A DNA stretch of 64,000 nucleotides from Prorocentrum cordatum (Eukaryota > Sar > Dinophyceae > Prorocentrales > Prorocentraceae): the NCBI GenBank assembly GCA_963575745.1, contig CAUYUJ010019099.1, positions 1-64,000 on the forward strand, read 5' to 3'. The notes under the pieces are model-generated. The model was not told the origin of the DNA. It saw only the letters and a list, made by a program, of their open reading frames with translations, and searched no databases. Positions 53,378-62,390 of this stretch are shown here, piece by piece; position 1 is the first letter of the stretch; every line of letters begins with the position of its first letter. The translations under genes were made by a program, and so were the position numbers.

Positions 53378-54090
53378 GTATGTGTGTATGTATGTATGTA
53401 TGTATGCATGCATGCATGCATGTATGTATGTATGTGTGTATGTATGTATGTGTGTATGTGTGTATGTGTGTATGTGTGTATGTGTGTGTGCCTGCATGCA
53501 TGTATGCATGTATGTATGTGTACTTACATACACATAGACATGTTATGTGCGTAGACATGTGTGTATGTATGTGGCTGTGTGTTAGTCTGTTTGTAGACAT
53601 AGATGTAGATATGTATGTGTGTACTTTCATGTATGTGTATATGTATATGCGTGTACATGGATATGCGAATGTAAATGTATATGGATAAGTGTATGTATAT
53701 GGATATGCACATGTAAATATAAATGTATATGTGTATGTGTGTAGAAGTATGTGTACCTGAATATATGTATGTAAAAATACATATGTAGGTATGCGTATGG
53801 ATGTGTAGTCCTATGCGAATGTGTATGTGTGTGTAGGTGTGTGTGTATACATATGTGTATACGTATGCGTATATGGTATGTGTGTTTGCATGTATATGTA
53901 GATGTAACTGTACATGTATGTTATATGTATATGTGTGTACATATGTATGTATGTATGTGTGATGTATACATGAGGGTGTGTATGTATAGATGTACATGTA
54001 TGACTGCATGGTCGTGCGTATGTATGCGCGTATGTGTTACGTATGCATTCTACAGACATGTGTATATGTATATGTATGCATATAACTGAG
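53155..54090. repeat. (TATG)n microsatellite, about 0.9 kb
   Basis: TATGTATG, TGCATG and TGTGTATG units, purest at 53.2-53.5 kb and more diverged to the right. Frames are Cys/Val/Tyr/Met on plus and Thr/His/Ile/Tyr on minus, all periodic. Confidence 0.95.
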
Positions 54091-54158
54091 AAGGGCACCG
54101 TAGGCAGCATGGGGTCGCTGGTGGGGCCTCGAATTCCGAGCGGCGGGGCCGTACCTAC

Positions 54159-54377
54159 AGGCCTCCTGAATAGGGTCCGAGTAGATGAGGTCGGAGGATC
54201 GTGCCGCATCGCCGGTGCATCGGCGATGCATTCGGTGACGTCGGCGACGCATCGGCGACGCATCGGCGACGTCGGCGTGGAGAAAATCGGGCTCCGCATC
54301 GAGCCGCACCGCCGCTGCATCGGCGATGCGGCGCGGTGCTCCGACCCCATCCACTCGGACCCCATCCTGGAGGCCTG
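54159..54377. mobile_element. family B inverted-repeat element, copy 2
   Basis: AGGCCTCCTGAATAGGGTCC then GAGTAGATGAGGTCGGAGGA at left. Read from the right end on the minus strand: AGGCCTCCAGGATGGGGTCC, then GAGTGGATGGGGTCGGAGC. The interior GCGTGGAGAA(A/G)ATCGGGCTCC and GCATCGGCGATG is shared with 50.63-50.85 kb. Confidence 0.82.
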
Positions 54378-54474
54378 GGGTGTCAGACGGCGCGGCCGAG
54401 GGCCTTGGTTTGGTCCCCAGAGGCCCCCAGAGCCGATGTCGTGGTTTGGTCCCCAGAGGTCTCGACCCGTTCCC

Positions 54475-54575
54475 CCCTCCTCCTCCTGCTCCTCCTCCTC
54501 CTCCTCCTCCTCCTGCTCCTCCTCCTCCTCCTCCTGCTCCTCCTCCTCCTCCTCCTCCTCCTCATCCTCAGGGGG
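54475..54575. repeat. (TCC)n microsatellite
   Basis: TCC with TGC variants. Confidence 0.92.
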
Positions 54576-54721
54576 AGCGCAGGCCACCTGAGCACGGCGT
54601 GGGTCGCCTAGCCTTAATTGGGCGATCTGCGGAGCCCGACCGCGGAGGTCGTTGGATGCTGGCCTGGCTCAGGCCGCCTGTGGTCTTCAGCCCAGGTTGC
54701 CCGTGCCGCCGTCGCCAACGC

Positions 54722-54722
54722 G

Positions 54723-54759
<37 letters not shown>

Positions 54760-54815
54760 ACATGCGCATGAGCATGAGCATGAGCACGAGCATGAGCATG
54801 AGCATGACGACGCGT
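54722..54815. repeat. (GAC)n then (GAGCAT)n microsatellite
   Basis: Eleven GAC/GAA-type units, then about six ATGAGC units. Confidence 0.9.
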
Positions 54816-54819
54816 TGGC

Positions 54820-55365
54820 GCAGGGGGGGGGAGGGGGGCGGATCCCCCCACCCGCTTGCCGCGCCCTTCAGCTGCATCGGCTGCTCCCAGGGTGCGGCCC
54901 CGCCCCAGTGCCGCTCGCATTCCGCCCGTGAGTCGACAGCTACACGCTTTCGGCACATTCGCGAGCCGAGGGCCCGTTTCCCGTGATCTGAAAGGTGGCC
55001 TTCGAGCAGCGACCCGAGAGACGCTTCGGCACCACGGTCGAGGATACTTCATGTGGGAACAGAGCTTACTCGAGACAGAGCGATCAGCACAGCCCAGCGG
55101 GGGGTGGAGTAATGCCATATCAGTGGACGGTTTCCCCCGGGGCCGTAGGCGATCCGAGGAGGGGAGGGCGAGGAGGAGGAGGAGGAGGAAGAGGAGGAGG
55201 AGGAGGAGAGAGGAGGACGGGTCGCCTAAGCCCTTCAGAGAAACCCTCCACATATCAGGTGGCAGACAGAATCCGCCAGCCCCTTCGAGGCCAACAAGCT
55301 GCGCGGCCTGGGACGTCCTGCTCCCCACAGCAGCTCCGCTTCCCAGTTGAGTTGCTCAGTGTCTA
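54820..55365. other. unassigned region with short GGA tract at 55.16-55.22 kb
   Basis: Plus 54856-55350 is open for 164 codons and minus 55328-54687 for 213. Neither has a recognised domain. Confidence 0.3.
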
Positions 55366-55369
55366 GTTT

Positions 55370-55496
55370 TAGGTCGGGCATGTCCCCCTACAGGCGGATT
55401 TGAGGCGAAAACTAAGAGTAATCAGAAAAACGTTCCCTGACTCTTGTAGGACTATTTTTGAATATTCCTCCTCTAGAGGGACAGGCCCGACTTACG
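55370..55496. mobile_element. family A inverted-repeat element, copy 5
   Basis: TAGGTCGGGCATGTCCCCCT ACAGGCGGATTTGAG to GACTATTTTTGAATATTCCT CCTCTAGAGGGACAGGCCCG ACTTA. The shortest copy (127 bp), with cleanly matching ends. Confidence 0.87.
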
Positions 55497-55499
55497 TCT

Positions 55500-56250
55500 A
55501 GTTCCAGCGCTGTAATGATTGAAGTCCGCGCGAGGTGGGGAGCCCGCAAGGCGCCACAAAACCTCCCGAGGATCACGTAATCTGTGTATGGATTCATGGG
55601 AGCGCCCCTGGACCCGCAAAACACTACAGATTCGCGCAGCCACGGTCCCCCGTAAACTACCACGGGATCGCACTCCCGAGGCGGCCACAACCCATTGTGA
55701 ATGAAAGCGCGCTCGCGCTCCCGGACGGCGTTTTTCAGGGCTCGAGGTAAACAGTGTTTTCCGTCTTCGTTCTGTCTTCGTGAGCCCTAGCTCTGTCTTC
55801 GTTCCGCATCTGCTGCAAAACGAAGTCAAAACGAAAACGATCCACGAAATTGCCAAAACACCGTTTCGCTCGAGCCCTCGGCGTTCCTCGGACGGCGCTT
55901 CTCGGACGGCATTCTTCGGGCGGCGTGTTTGCGCTTCCTGAGACTTTGTGAAGTACAATATACTCGCGCCCCCGAGGCCCCAGTCCCTGTTGAATGCCAA
56001 CAGAGCTGCGCCCCTAAGGTCACTACCCCTGTAGATCGCAGCAGGCTCGCGCTCCCGAAGCCACGTGCGGATCGCTGCGCGCTCGCGCTCCCGATGCCGG
56101 CCAGGCGCCCGCGAATTCCGACGGACTCGCAGCCTCGGGGCCGGGCGACGATGGGGGGTGACTGGAATAGGGGGGGGGACATTTTTTGATTCGCGGGTCG
56201 AGAGGAGAGCGCACCTCCTCCGGTCGAAGCTAAGCGGGCCGCGCACAGCT
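55500..56250. repeat. degenerate tandem repeat (GCGCTCGCGCTCCCGAGGCC units)
   Basis: Irregular 40-50 bp units of (G)CGCTCGCGCTCCCGA(G/A)GCC with CC(T/C)GTA/AAACTAC...GG(A/T)TCGCA. Less regular copies continue at 56.69-56.96 kb. The minus frame 56246-55473 is open because of the repeat. Confidence 0.6.
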
Positions 56251-56254
56251 TGAA

Positions 56255-56650
56255 TTAACGAGGGGGGGGCAGAAGGAGGGGCCTCACGTCAAGGCCAGGA
56301 GGGGGCAAAGCCCCGGGGGGAGGGGGACACATCGACCCGGAATCGGCGATACTCGCCGTTGGATCGGCGAACGTGGCCCCGATCGCGGATCCGCACGTTC
56401 CTCGGCAGGCTCGGGCCATCGGGCCCCTTATCGGCGATCCATGGGCGATTGAGGGTCGAGGCGTACAGGCCTCGGAAAAAAAATAGCGAACACTCATGCC
56501 ACATTCATCTGTGAACGCCTCCCCCTCCCCCCAATGTTCAAAGTTGGCGGTGGGTCTGATGAGTTGCACCTCGACCGCAGTCTCCCCCGCGCGTGCCAAC
56601 CTTGAGTTTGGGGGGCAGGAGGGGTGTTCACTAATTGTTTCCCTCTACCG
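56255..56650. other. partial family C element and spacer
   Basis: GGGGACACATCGACCCGGAATCGGCGA (56.32-56.35 kb) resembles the AAACATCGAGCTGGAATCGGCGA ends at 62.75-62.90 kb, and GGGCGATTGAGGGTCGAGGC (56.45 kb) recurs at 61.88 kb as GCGATTGGGGGTCGGCGC. The structure is incomplete. Confidence 0.4.
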
Positions 56651-56689
56651 TATCCCCCCCTACTGTTGCCACTGAAACCTCCTGCTGAT

Positions 56690-56960
56690 GACAGCGCGCT
56701 CGCGTTCCTGAGGGCACAGCCCCTCGCCGCTTGCCGGCGGAGTCGCGACCCCGAGGTCACAGTCCCTGTCAACCATGGTGGCATCGAGAACCTGAGGGCA
56801 AACCACGTAGAAAGCTCTGCGCCTTCGCGCTCGCGCCCCCGAGGCCAGTCCCAGCAAACCGTGATGGAACCGAGCTCCTGGGGCCAAACCCCGCGAATCC
56901 GCGCTAATCGCATTCGAAGCGCGCTCCCGAGGCCACCATCCCCCAGCCAGCCGGCAAACA
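56690..56960. repeat. second block of the GCGCTCGCG / CCCGAGGCC degenerate repeat
   Basis: Same units as 55.5-56.1 kb, including CCCCGAGGTCACAGTCCCTGTC and CGCTCGCGCCCCCGAGGCC. Confidence 0.55.
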
Positions 56961-57079
56961 ACCCAAAGCAACCGTTCACGATCTATGGAGACAACGAGCC
57001 AAACAGCCCAGTTGCCAGCCAGCCAACCAAAAAGACAACCAACCGACCAACCAAGCGTGGCCATTCAAGCAATCTGACG

Positions 57080-57240
57080 ACTACCTACCAGACCACCCCA
57101 ACCCAACCCGAAGACCCGAATTTCGGGTTAGGGGGGTCCAGACTTCATACGTGTTTTCCCATATTCCCCAAACCCCCCACACTGGGAATAGAAAGCAAAT
57201 TGGGGCCTTCGGGTTGGGTTGGGGTGGATTGGTAAGTGGT
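57080..57240. mobile_element. family F inverted-repeat element (ACYACCTACCA...CCAACCCAACCC)
   Basis: Left end ACTACCTACCAGACCACCCC, continuing AACCCAACCCGAAG. Right end read on the minus strand: ACCACTTACCAATCCACCCC, continuing AACCCAACCCGAAG. 34-bp arms with few differences; 161 bp in total. The interior is AT-rich, with TATTCCCCAAACCCCCCACA. Confidence 0.82.
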
Positions 57241-57354
57241 GATATGAGGGGGGACCGGCGGCAAAGGGCAAAGCCCTTCCGACAAAACTGCAAGATCCTT
57301 CGAACGCCGTGGCGAGGGCAAGGAAGCGAGGGTCACGAGGACAGCACCGAAGTC

Positions 57355-57490
57355 CGGTGGCAACTCATGGGAGCCTCCCGCACCATCTTGTCGGCTCTTG
57401 CGGATCGACGCCAATGGACGCTAGTCGACGCTAACCGACGCTGAATCGACGCTAATCAATGCTGACCGACGCTGAATCGAAGCTATTGAA
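57355..57490. repeat. ATCGACGCTA minisatellite, block 2
   Basis: GGTGGCAACTCATGGGAGCC, GGCTCTTGCGGATCGACGCC, then CGACGCTAA/ATCGACGCTA units, paired with 47.54-47.71 kb. Further units lie at 57.66-57.70 kb on the other side of the 165-bp repeat. Confidence 0.75.
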
Positions 57491-57658
57491 GGGGCCCTGG
57501 GACACACAAATAAATAGACACAAATAACAGGATTCCCAATATGTTCCCATATTTTCTGGGTTTTTGTTTCCCCCCCACTTCCCATATTTTCCCATATTTT
57601 CCGGGGGATCGACGATTAATTGTGTCTGTGTGTTTTTTCCCTCCTGAGCTATCTCATG
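57490..57658. repeat. 165-bp dispersed repeat (GGGGCCC..GGACACACAAATA), copy 2
   Basis: GGGGCCCTGGGACACACAAA TA, TATGTTCCCATATTTTCTGG GTTTTTGT, ATCGACGATTAATTGTGTCT GTGTGTTTTTTCCC, closing with CTCCTGAG. It interrupts the ATCGACGCTA minisatellite, which continues beyond it. Confidence 0.85.
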
Positions 57659-57764
57659 GACTCCAAGACGCTAATCGACGCGAGCCGACGCTAAACCAGG
57701 CTCCCTTAGTGTTTGCGACCGGAACCGAAGGGCACGGGCGGTATGCAGGATCAGACAATACGTT

Positions 57765-57909
57765 CAGGTCTGGCACGTCCTCCTTCCTACAGGCGGACGT
57801 TGGGCGAAAATTAAAAAAAATGCTCGAAATTTGTCGAAGAATCGTCCCCTTAACTATTTTCTGACTGTTTTCGAATGCTCCTCCTGTAGAAGGACACGCT
57901 GGACTCAAC
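57765..57909. mobile_element. family A inverted-repeat element, copy 6
   Basis: AGGTCTGGCACGTCCTCCTT CCTACAGGCGGACGTTGGG to TTTTCGAATGCTCCTCCTGT AGAAGGACACGCTGGACTCA. The most diverged complete copy. The interior GTCGAAGAATCGTCCCCTTAAC aligns with the others. Confidence 0.8.
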
Positions 57910-58830
57910 AATACGTGTGCCACATTTTGACTGCACCTCGGAGGCGGGCAGGGGGGCCCACTGAAGAGACAGTCTCGTCCTCTCGGACAAGGGCCCTCCT
58001 TTCGCGAGTGTCTGGTAGGCTCGCCTCAGAATAGCTGGCCGCCTCCCCGAGGTCTCCAAGCTGCCCTCGTGGAGGCGTTTCCTTGGTATGGCTTCCACGA
58101 CGCCTGGAAGGCCTGCGGTTTTCTTGCAGTCCCCTGGACGCCCAGATCCACAGGCGAGCTCAGCGCTTCGGCTCGCATGGGGCAGCAAAACGCTATCGAT
58201 GGAGCGGCGACATCGGGCTCTGGCCGCTTCCAGAGGCCCACGGGCGCACGAGCATGCTTTTGGCAAGCTTTGAAGCCCCCAGCCGGTCCCGCTGGCGGTT
58301 GTCTGGACGAGGCCGCGCGCATTGGTCGACTCTGAGGCCTGTGAGGTGGCAGTAAAAAAAAGGTGCGGGGCTGAAGGCAGGGGTCCGCAATGTCGGGATC
58401 GGGGGACAGGGAGGCCGCAGCGCGCAGCTGGCAAAGCAAGATTAGCCCAAAGGGAAGGGGCTCACCAGGTCGGACCACGGGAAAGAGGGGTTCCCCCTCG
58501 TCAGGCCCCAGAGCCTCGTTGCTTACTCCTTGGAGGATCGCTCCCTCAGGCCCTGGACCCCCCAGAGATATGAGTGCCATAATTACGTGCCGTTGCCCAG
58601 CCCTGTCGTGTGGATCCACCAGGCAGGGTCGGAGCAGGGCGAACTGAGACAACGGCAGCTCAAATCGGCCCCCAGACACCTCCCAGGGTCCAAACGCACC
58701 AGTTCTACGAACTGCGCCTCGAGGGGACCTCCCGAAGGCCCATTTACCGTTGGCTCACCGCGCCCTCCTCTGAGCTTGGCCTCCCCTGAGATCCGACGTT
58801 GCGGAAAAAAATCTGGACTCCCGAAACGAT
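57910..58830. other. unassigned region with long competing frames
   Basis: Minus frames 58679-58026 (217 codons) and 58434-57850 (194), and plus 58069-58335, overlap. Composition is balanced rather than simple, so exons are possible here, but no domain is recognised. Confidence 0.3.
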
Positions 58831-59005
58831 GCGGTGACAGACCGTGCGGTGACCTTCACATCCCCCAAGACCTCACCGCACGGTCCGTCACTGCACGGTC
58901 TTGGGACCCTGGAGGCCCCTGTCGCCCGAGAAGTCCTCGGAGAATGACCCGAGTCTCAAAACCGTGCGGTGACCCCGAATCCCCACCGACTCACCGCACG
59001 GTGTG
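58831..59005. repeat. four-fold ACCGTGCGGTGAC / GTCACCGCACGGT inverted motif cluster
   Basis: GCGGTGACAG (58831), ACCGTGCGGTGACC (58841), CTCACCGCACGGTC (58872), ACCGTGCGGTGACC (58961) and CTCACCGCACGGT (58990) alternate in orientation. The pairs form two possible hairpins. Confidence 0.7.
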
Positions 59006-59405
59006 GTCACCATACCCTTTTGGGGGCCCCCGAAAAATGCCGCCTTGCGAAACATCGCGGCTGAAGCCCCAGAACCAGCCCTCACGCGCCACTCTTCGGG
59101 CTGCACCGATCTGCCGGTGGACCCCCGGGCCCGCGGGCGAGCACGCCCGCGAGGCGCAAGACCGGCAGCGCCAGCACCTCTTGGCCCGAAGCCCTGCCGC
59201 GACCCTCGAACTGGAGCCTGTCTCTTTTTTCGGCGGTGAACAAGCGAACCTCCCTTTAGTAAACCACCCTTTAGTGAAAACGGCCTCGGACCGAAACCGA
59301 CGCCCTCTCGCAAGCGTCTCTTGAATTCCAAAAACTGGTTTGTGGATTGAAAAAAATTGTTTTTGAATTCCAGAAACGTTCCTTGAATGCAAAAACTAGA
59401 CCCCA

Positions 59406-59581
59406 GCAAGTTTACTTGCATGGACGGGGTAGCGGGGGGGGTACTCAGCCTGAAGCAAGCCGCAGACGACTGGCACGTGCGGAGATCACGCAAGGCGAAA
59501 GGCACTTGCACGCTGGCATTCGTCTGCAGAGGGGCGAGAGGGGAGAGGAGGGGGGGGGGGGGGGGCGAACGCTATGCATAG

Positions 59582-59616
<35 letters not shown>
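59406..59616 (+). mobile_element. family G element, second copy, followed by A35
   Basis: Starts GCAAGTTTACTTGCATGGAC as at 51.63 kb and shares the interior to GGGGCGA(A)CGC. The other copy's right arm (TGCAAGTAAACTTGC) is replaced by TATGCATAG and then 35 consecutive A (59582-59616). A poly(A) end suggests this copy passed through RNA, or that an A-rich tract replaced the arm. Confidence 0.65.
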
Positions 59617-59618
<2 letters not shown>

Positions 59619-59760
59619 TTTGGCGCTCCGCGCGGATTCCTTGAATCTGTGCCGGACCCACCTCCCTGGCGCGCGGAGCGCGCCAGACGCCGCGCCGGAG
59701 GCGCCGCCCAGGGGGCCAAGGCGCCGACCCAAGAAATCTGCGCGGAGCGCCAAGAGTGCA
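59617..59760. mobile_element. family H inverted-repeat element (CTTTTGGCGCTCCGCGCGG)
   Basis: Left end CTTTTGGCGCTCCGCGCGGA; right end read on the minus strand CTCTTGGCGCTCCGCGCAGA. About 140 bp. The interior has CTGGCGCGCGGAGCGCGCCAG, itself palindromic. On the minus strand it begins about 15 nt after the proposed GC donor of the presequence exon at 59.77-60.01 kb. A related end is at 15.35 kb. Confidence 0.75.
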
Positions 59761-59772
59761 TGCTTATGGCGC

Positions 59773-60006
59773 CTTCTCCTCTCCGAATGCAGGTGCACTT
59801 TGCCCCGATCCTCGCCCTGCTCCCCTCCGAGCCCTCCGAGCCCAGGCCTCCCCGGCCCGCCCGCGCGGGGCCGCGCCCGGCGCCACGGCGAAGCCGTGGC
59901 TGGCCGCCGCGCCGAGGAGCAGCAGCGCGCACGCGGCCCCTGCGGCCAGCAGCGCCTGCGGCGCCGCGCGCCGCCGCGCCCGCGGGCCCACCGCGGGGCC
60001 CGCCAT
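59773..60006 (-). CDS. exon for a plastid-targeting presequence (signal peptide plus FAVAP transit peptide)
   Basis: The minus-strand ATG at 60006 starts MAGPAVGPRARRRAAPQA, then a hydrophobic core LLAAGAACALLLLGAAASHG, then FAVAPGAAPRGRAGEAWARR and a basic Ala/Arg-rich stretch ending GQSAPAFGEEK. Basic residues, hydrophobic core, small residues at a cleavage site, then a Phe-led FxAP motif and a basic region is the arrangement of dinoflagellate bipartite plastid presequences. It ends at GAGAAG|GC, a GC donor, just before an inverted-repeat element. The mature protein is not attached. It could be the start of SecY (next supported exon 8-9 kb downstream, same strand) or another gene. Confidence 0.5.
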
Positions 60007-60117
60007 GCGGGAGCGCGGGGCCGCCGGCGGGCCCGCGGGGGCTCCGCCGGGGCGCGGCTCCGGCTCGGGCCGCGGCGGCGCACGCCCGGGCCGTGGCGCT
60101 GCTGCCGTGCCCGGCCA

Positions 60118-60845
60118 TTACCATGACCATGACCATGACCACCACCATCGCCAACCATCACCATCACCATCAGCATCAGCATCATCATCATCATCATCAT
60201 CAGCAGCAGCATCATCATCAGCATCAGCAGCAGCATCAGCAGCATCATCAGCAGCTGCATTATCATCATCATCACCCTCATCCTCACCTTCACCCTCACC
60301 CTCCTCATCACCACCTCCAACACCACCACCGGCACCATCCACCATCATCACCATCCTCATCCTCCTCATCATCCTCGTCCTCGTCCCCGTTGTCCTCTTC
60401 CTCGTCCGCGTCCTCGTCCTCGTCCTCGTCTTCATCCTCGTCCTCGCCGTCGCCGTCGTCATCGTCCTCGTCCTCGTCCTTGTCCTCATCCGCGTCCTCG
60501 TCCTCTGTCCTCGTCGTCGACGTCCTCCTCCTCCTCCTCCTCGTCGTCGTTTTCGTCGACGTCCTCGTCCTCGTTCTCCCGTCGTCGCATCGTCGTCGTT
60601 GCCGTCGTCATCGTCCTCGTCGTCATCGTCTTCGTCTTTATCGTCTTCATCTTCGTCGTCGTCGCGTCGTCGTCCTTGTCCTCGTCCTCGTCCTCGTCCT
60701 CGTCCTCTTCCTCATCCTCGTCCGTGTCGTCGTCGTCGTCATCCTCACTGTCGTCACATCATCAGCGACAGCAGCCGCAGCTTCGTCGGCATCACCACCA
60801 CCGTCGTCATCGTCGTCCTCCTTCCCTCCACCCCCTCCTCGGATA
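60118..60845. repeat. compound ATC / TCG / TCC microsatellite
   Basis: ATC and CAG units at 60.12-60.27 kb, TCC/TCA to 60.39 kb, then (CGTCCT)n/(GTCGTC)n to 60.77 kb. Frames on both strands are artefacts. Confidence 0.92.
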
Positions 60846-60939
60846 GTGGAGCCGACGGCGCAACAATACAGGCCGGCGTGTCGGGCGTTCCGCGCCCTCG
60901 TTTGCCAGCACACCGTCCGCCGCGCTCCCAGGCGCGGCG

Positions 60940-61545
60940 CTAGCGCGGCGCACGGAGCCTCACCGCAAAGGGCAGGCTCGCCTCCAGGAGGATCGGCCGC
61001 TCCCTGCCGCCCCACTTCTCCGCCAGCCGCTTGCCGCCCTTCTGGCCTAGTAGGTGGCGACATCCGAACCCTACCCCCACCAACACTCGATTCTGCCGAA
61101 TCGATTGGCGGTGGGATTAGGGTTCGGACTTCGCCACGTGTTCGACGAATTCCGAACCCGACCTCCGCCGCCCATCGAGTCGCCTGAATCGATCGGTTCG
61201 GATTCCGCCGCCGACCTATCAGCGCGTAGCCCTCGCGGAACCCAAGGCGCTCGTCCAGCAGCGCGCCCACGCTCTCCAGCGCCTCGAGCGCGTCCAGGCT
61301 CAGGTTCTCGCCGCCCGAGTCCTTCAGCGCGACGAGCACCACCTGGCCATCGGGCAGGCCGCCGATGTCAGCGGCGAAGCGCCTGTTCTGGCCAGAGGGG
61401 TCTCCCCAGATGTCGTACGACTTGGCGGTGAGCACTTGCCCGCTTCCGGGGTCCACGACCACGACGTTGAGCCCTCGCCGGCCCTCGGGGCCGCTCATGT
61501 GCAGCGGCAGGTCGTCCACGAAGAAGTCGGCGATGCTCCCCGCCT
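60940..61545 (-). CDS. ILEI/FAM3-type domain protein (two exons; 5' end not found)
   Basis: Exon 61545-61216 reads (after a CCTCGTAG acceptor) EAGSIADFFVDDLPLHMSG, GRRGLNVVVVDPGSGQVL, KSYDIWGDPSGQ, ADIGGLPDGQVVLVALKDSG, ALESVGALLDERLGFREGYA and LIG. Exon 61046 downwards continues in phase as QKGGKRLAEKWGGRERPILL EASLPFAV. RG(L/I)NVVVVD, S(Y/F)D, the IPDG(T/Q)(I/V)VL strand and LGFR(E/D)(S/G)YALIG.KG are the hallmarks of the ILEI (interleukin-like EMT inducer, FAM3/PANDER) fold, a small extracellular or lumenal beta-sandwich found in many eukaryotes. The frame ends at a TAG at 60940-60942, unless the good donor GCG|GTGAGG at 60963 is used. The N-terminus, probably with a signal peptide, should lie at higher coordinates. 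What it binds is unknown. Confidence 0.75.
61047..61218. mobile_element. inverted-repeat element filling the ILEI-gene intron (introner candidate)
   Basis: The intron runs 61215 to 61047 on the minus strand (ATAG|GT ... CTAG|GC). The plus strand left arm TAGGTGGCGACATCCGAACC starts at 61051, and the right arm, read on the minus strand from 61218, is TAGGTCGGCGGCGGAATCCG AACC. The arms thus begin within 4 nt of each splice site. A second nested pair (CGAACCCTA(C)CCCCACC / GGTGGGATTAGGGTTCG) sits inside. Confidence 0.8.
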
Positions 61546-61579
61546 CTACGAGGGAACGTCGGGGGGGGGGCCAGCTCAG

Positions 61580-62000
61580 AGGGGGAAACATCGACCTGGA
61601 GAAGGAGGAGGAGGAGGAGGAGGAGGAAGAGGTGGAGGTGGAGGAGGAGGAGAGGAGAGTGAGAGGTGGAGGTGAGATGGGGAGGTGAGGAGGGCGGGGA
61701 AGAAAAGAGGAGATGATGGGAGAGTGGTGGAGGTGGCGGAGGAGGATGGCCAGGAAAGGCGGGAGGGGGGGGATTCGGCGATGCACCGCCGATAGATCGG
61801 CGGTCGGCCCCCGACCACAGAGCCGCCCGCTCCGGGGCGGGATGAGGCTGTGGAACCCGTGTCGACGATGAGTGCGCGATTGGGGGTCGGCGCATCCCCC
61901 TCCTCCTCCTCCTCCTCCTCTCGCCTCCGCCTCCTCCTTCCCTCCTCCTCCTCCTCCTCCTCCTCCTCCTCCTCCTCCTCCTCCTCCTCCTCGGTGCATC
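61580..62000. repeat. (GGA)n and (TCC)n tracts around a partial family C element
   Basis: GGA tract at 61.60-61.68 kb and TCC tract at 61.89-61.99 kb. Between them 61.77-61.89 kb has GGCGATGCACCGCCGATAGA TCGGCGG and GCGATTGGGGGTCGGCGC, related to 56.3-56.46 kb. GGGGGAAACATCGACCTGGA at 61.58 kb resembles the family C end. Confidence 0.6.
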
Positions 62001-62184
62001 CCCCCGCTGAGCCTACGATCAGGCACTCTTGCACAGCGCGTCGCGGCGGCGGCCCCAGCGACACGCTGTCCTTTACGAGCGGAAGGCGTGTCGCTCCGCT
62101 CCGCGGGGCGGGAGGCTGGGAAAGGCTCGAGACGTTGACGCCTCCCGACTGGGAAGTGGGTAGCGTGTCGCGTCAAAGCATGGT

Positions 62185-62390
62185 GAGCCAGAACTGGCGG
62201 AGCAAGACGCTATCCAAAAGTGAAGATGAGGATATATCGAGAATCTCTGAGATCTGGCGGCTCTAGAAGATGCATCGCGCGCCCCGGCCTTCTCAGAGCG
62301 TTCTGGAACGCTCAGAGAGCGCTCTGGCACCCTCTGGAGAGGATTCATCCTCGTCCGAGCCCCGTCCGAAAAGTGCCCGACCGCATCCCC
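62185..62390. repeat. 180-bp dispersed repeat, copy 2 (pair at 50.44-50.62 kb)
   Basis: GAAGATGAGGATATATCGAG AATCTCTGAGATCTGGCGGC, GAACGCTCAGAGAGCGCTCT, GGAGAGGATTCATCCTCGTC follow the same order as copy 1. Confidence 0.7.

Noticed and set aside
53134-53688. Cys/Val/Tyr/Met- and Thr/His/Ile-rich ORFs
   Set aside because: Products of a TATG microsatellite.
55473-56246. 257-codon minus ORF
   Set aside because: Lies over the degenerate GCGCTCGCG/CCCGAGGCC tandem repeat and shows no domain.
59574-61187. 537-codon plus ORF
   Set aside because: Starts in the A35 run (poly-Lys), runs antisense to the presequence exon and the ILEI gene, and passes through microsatellites.
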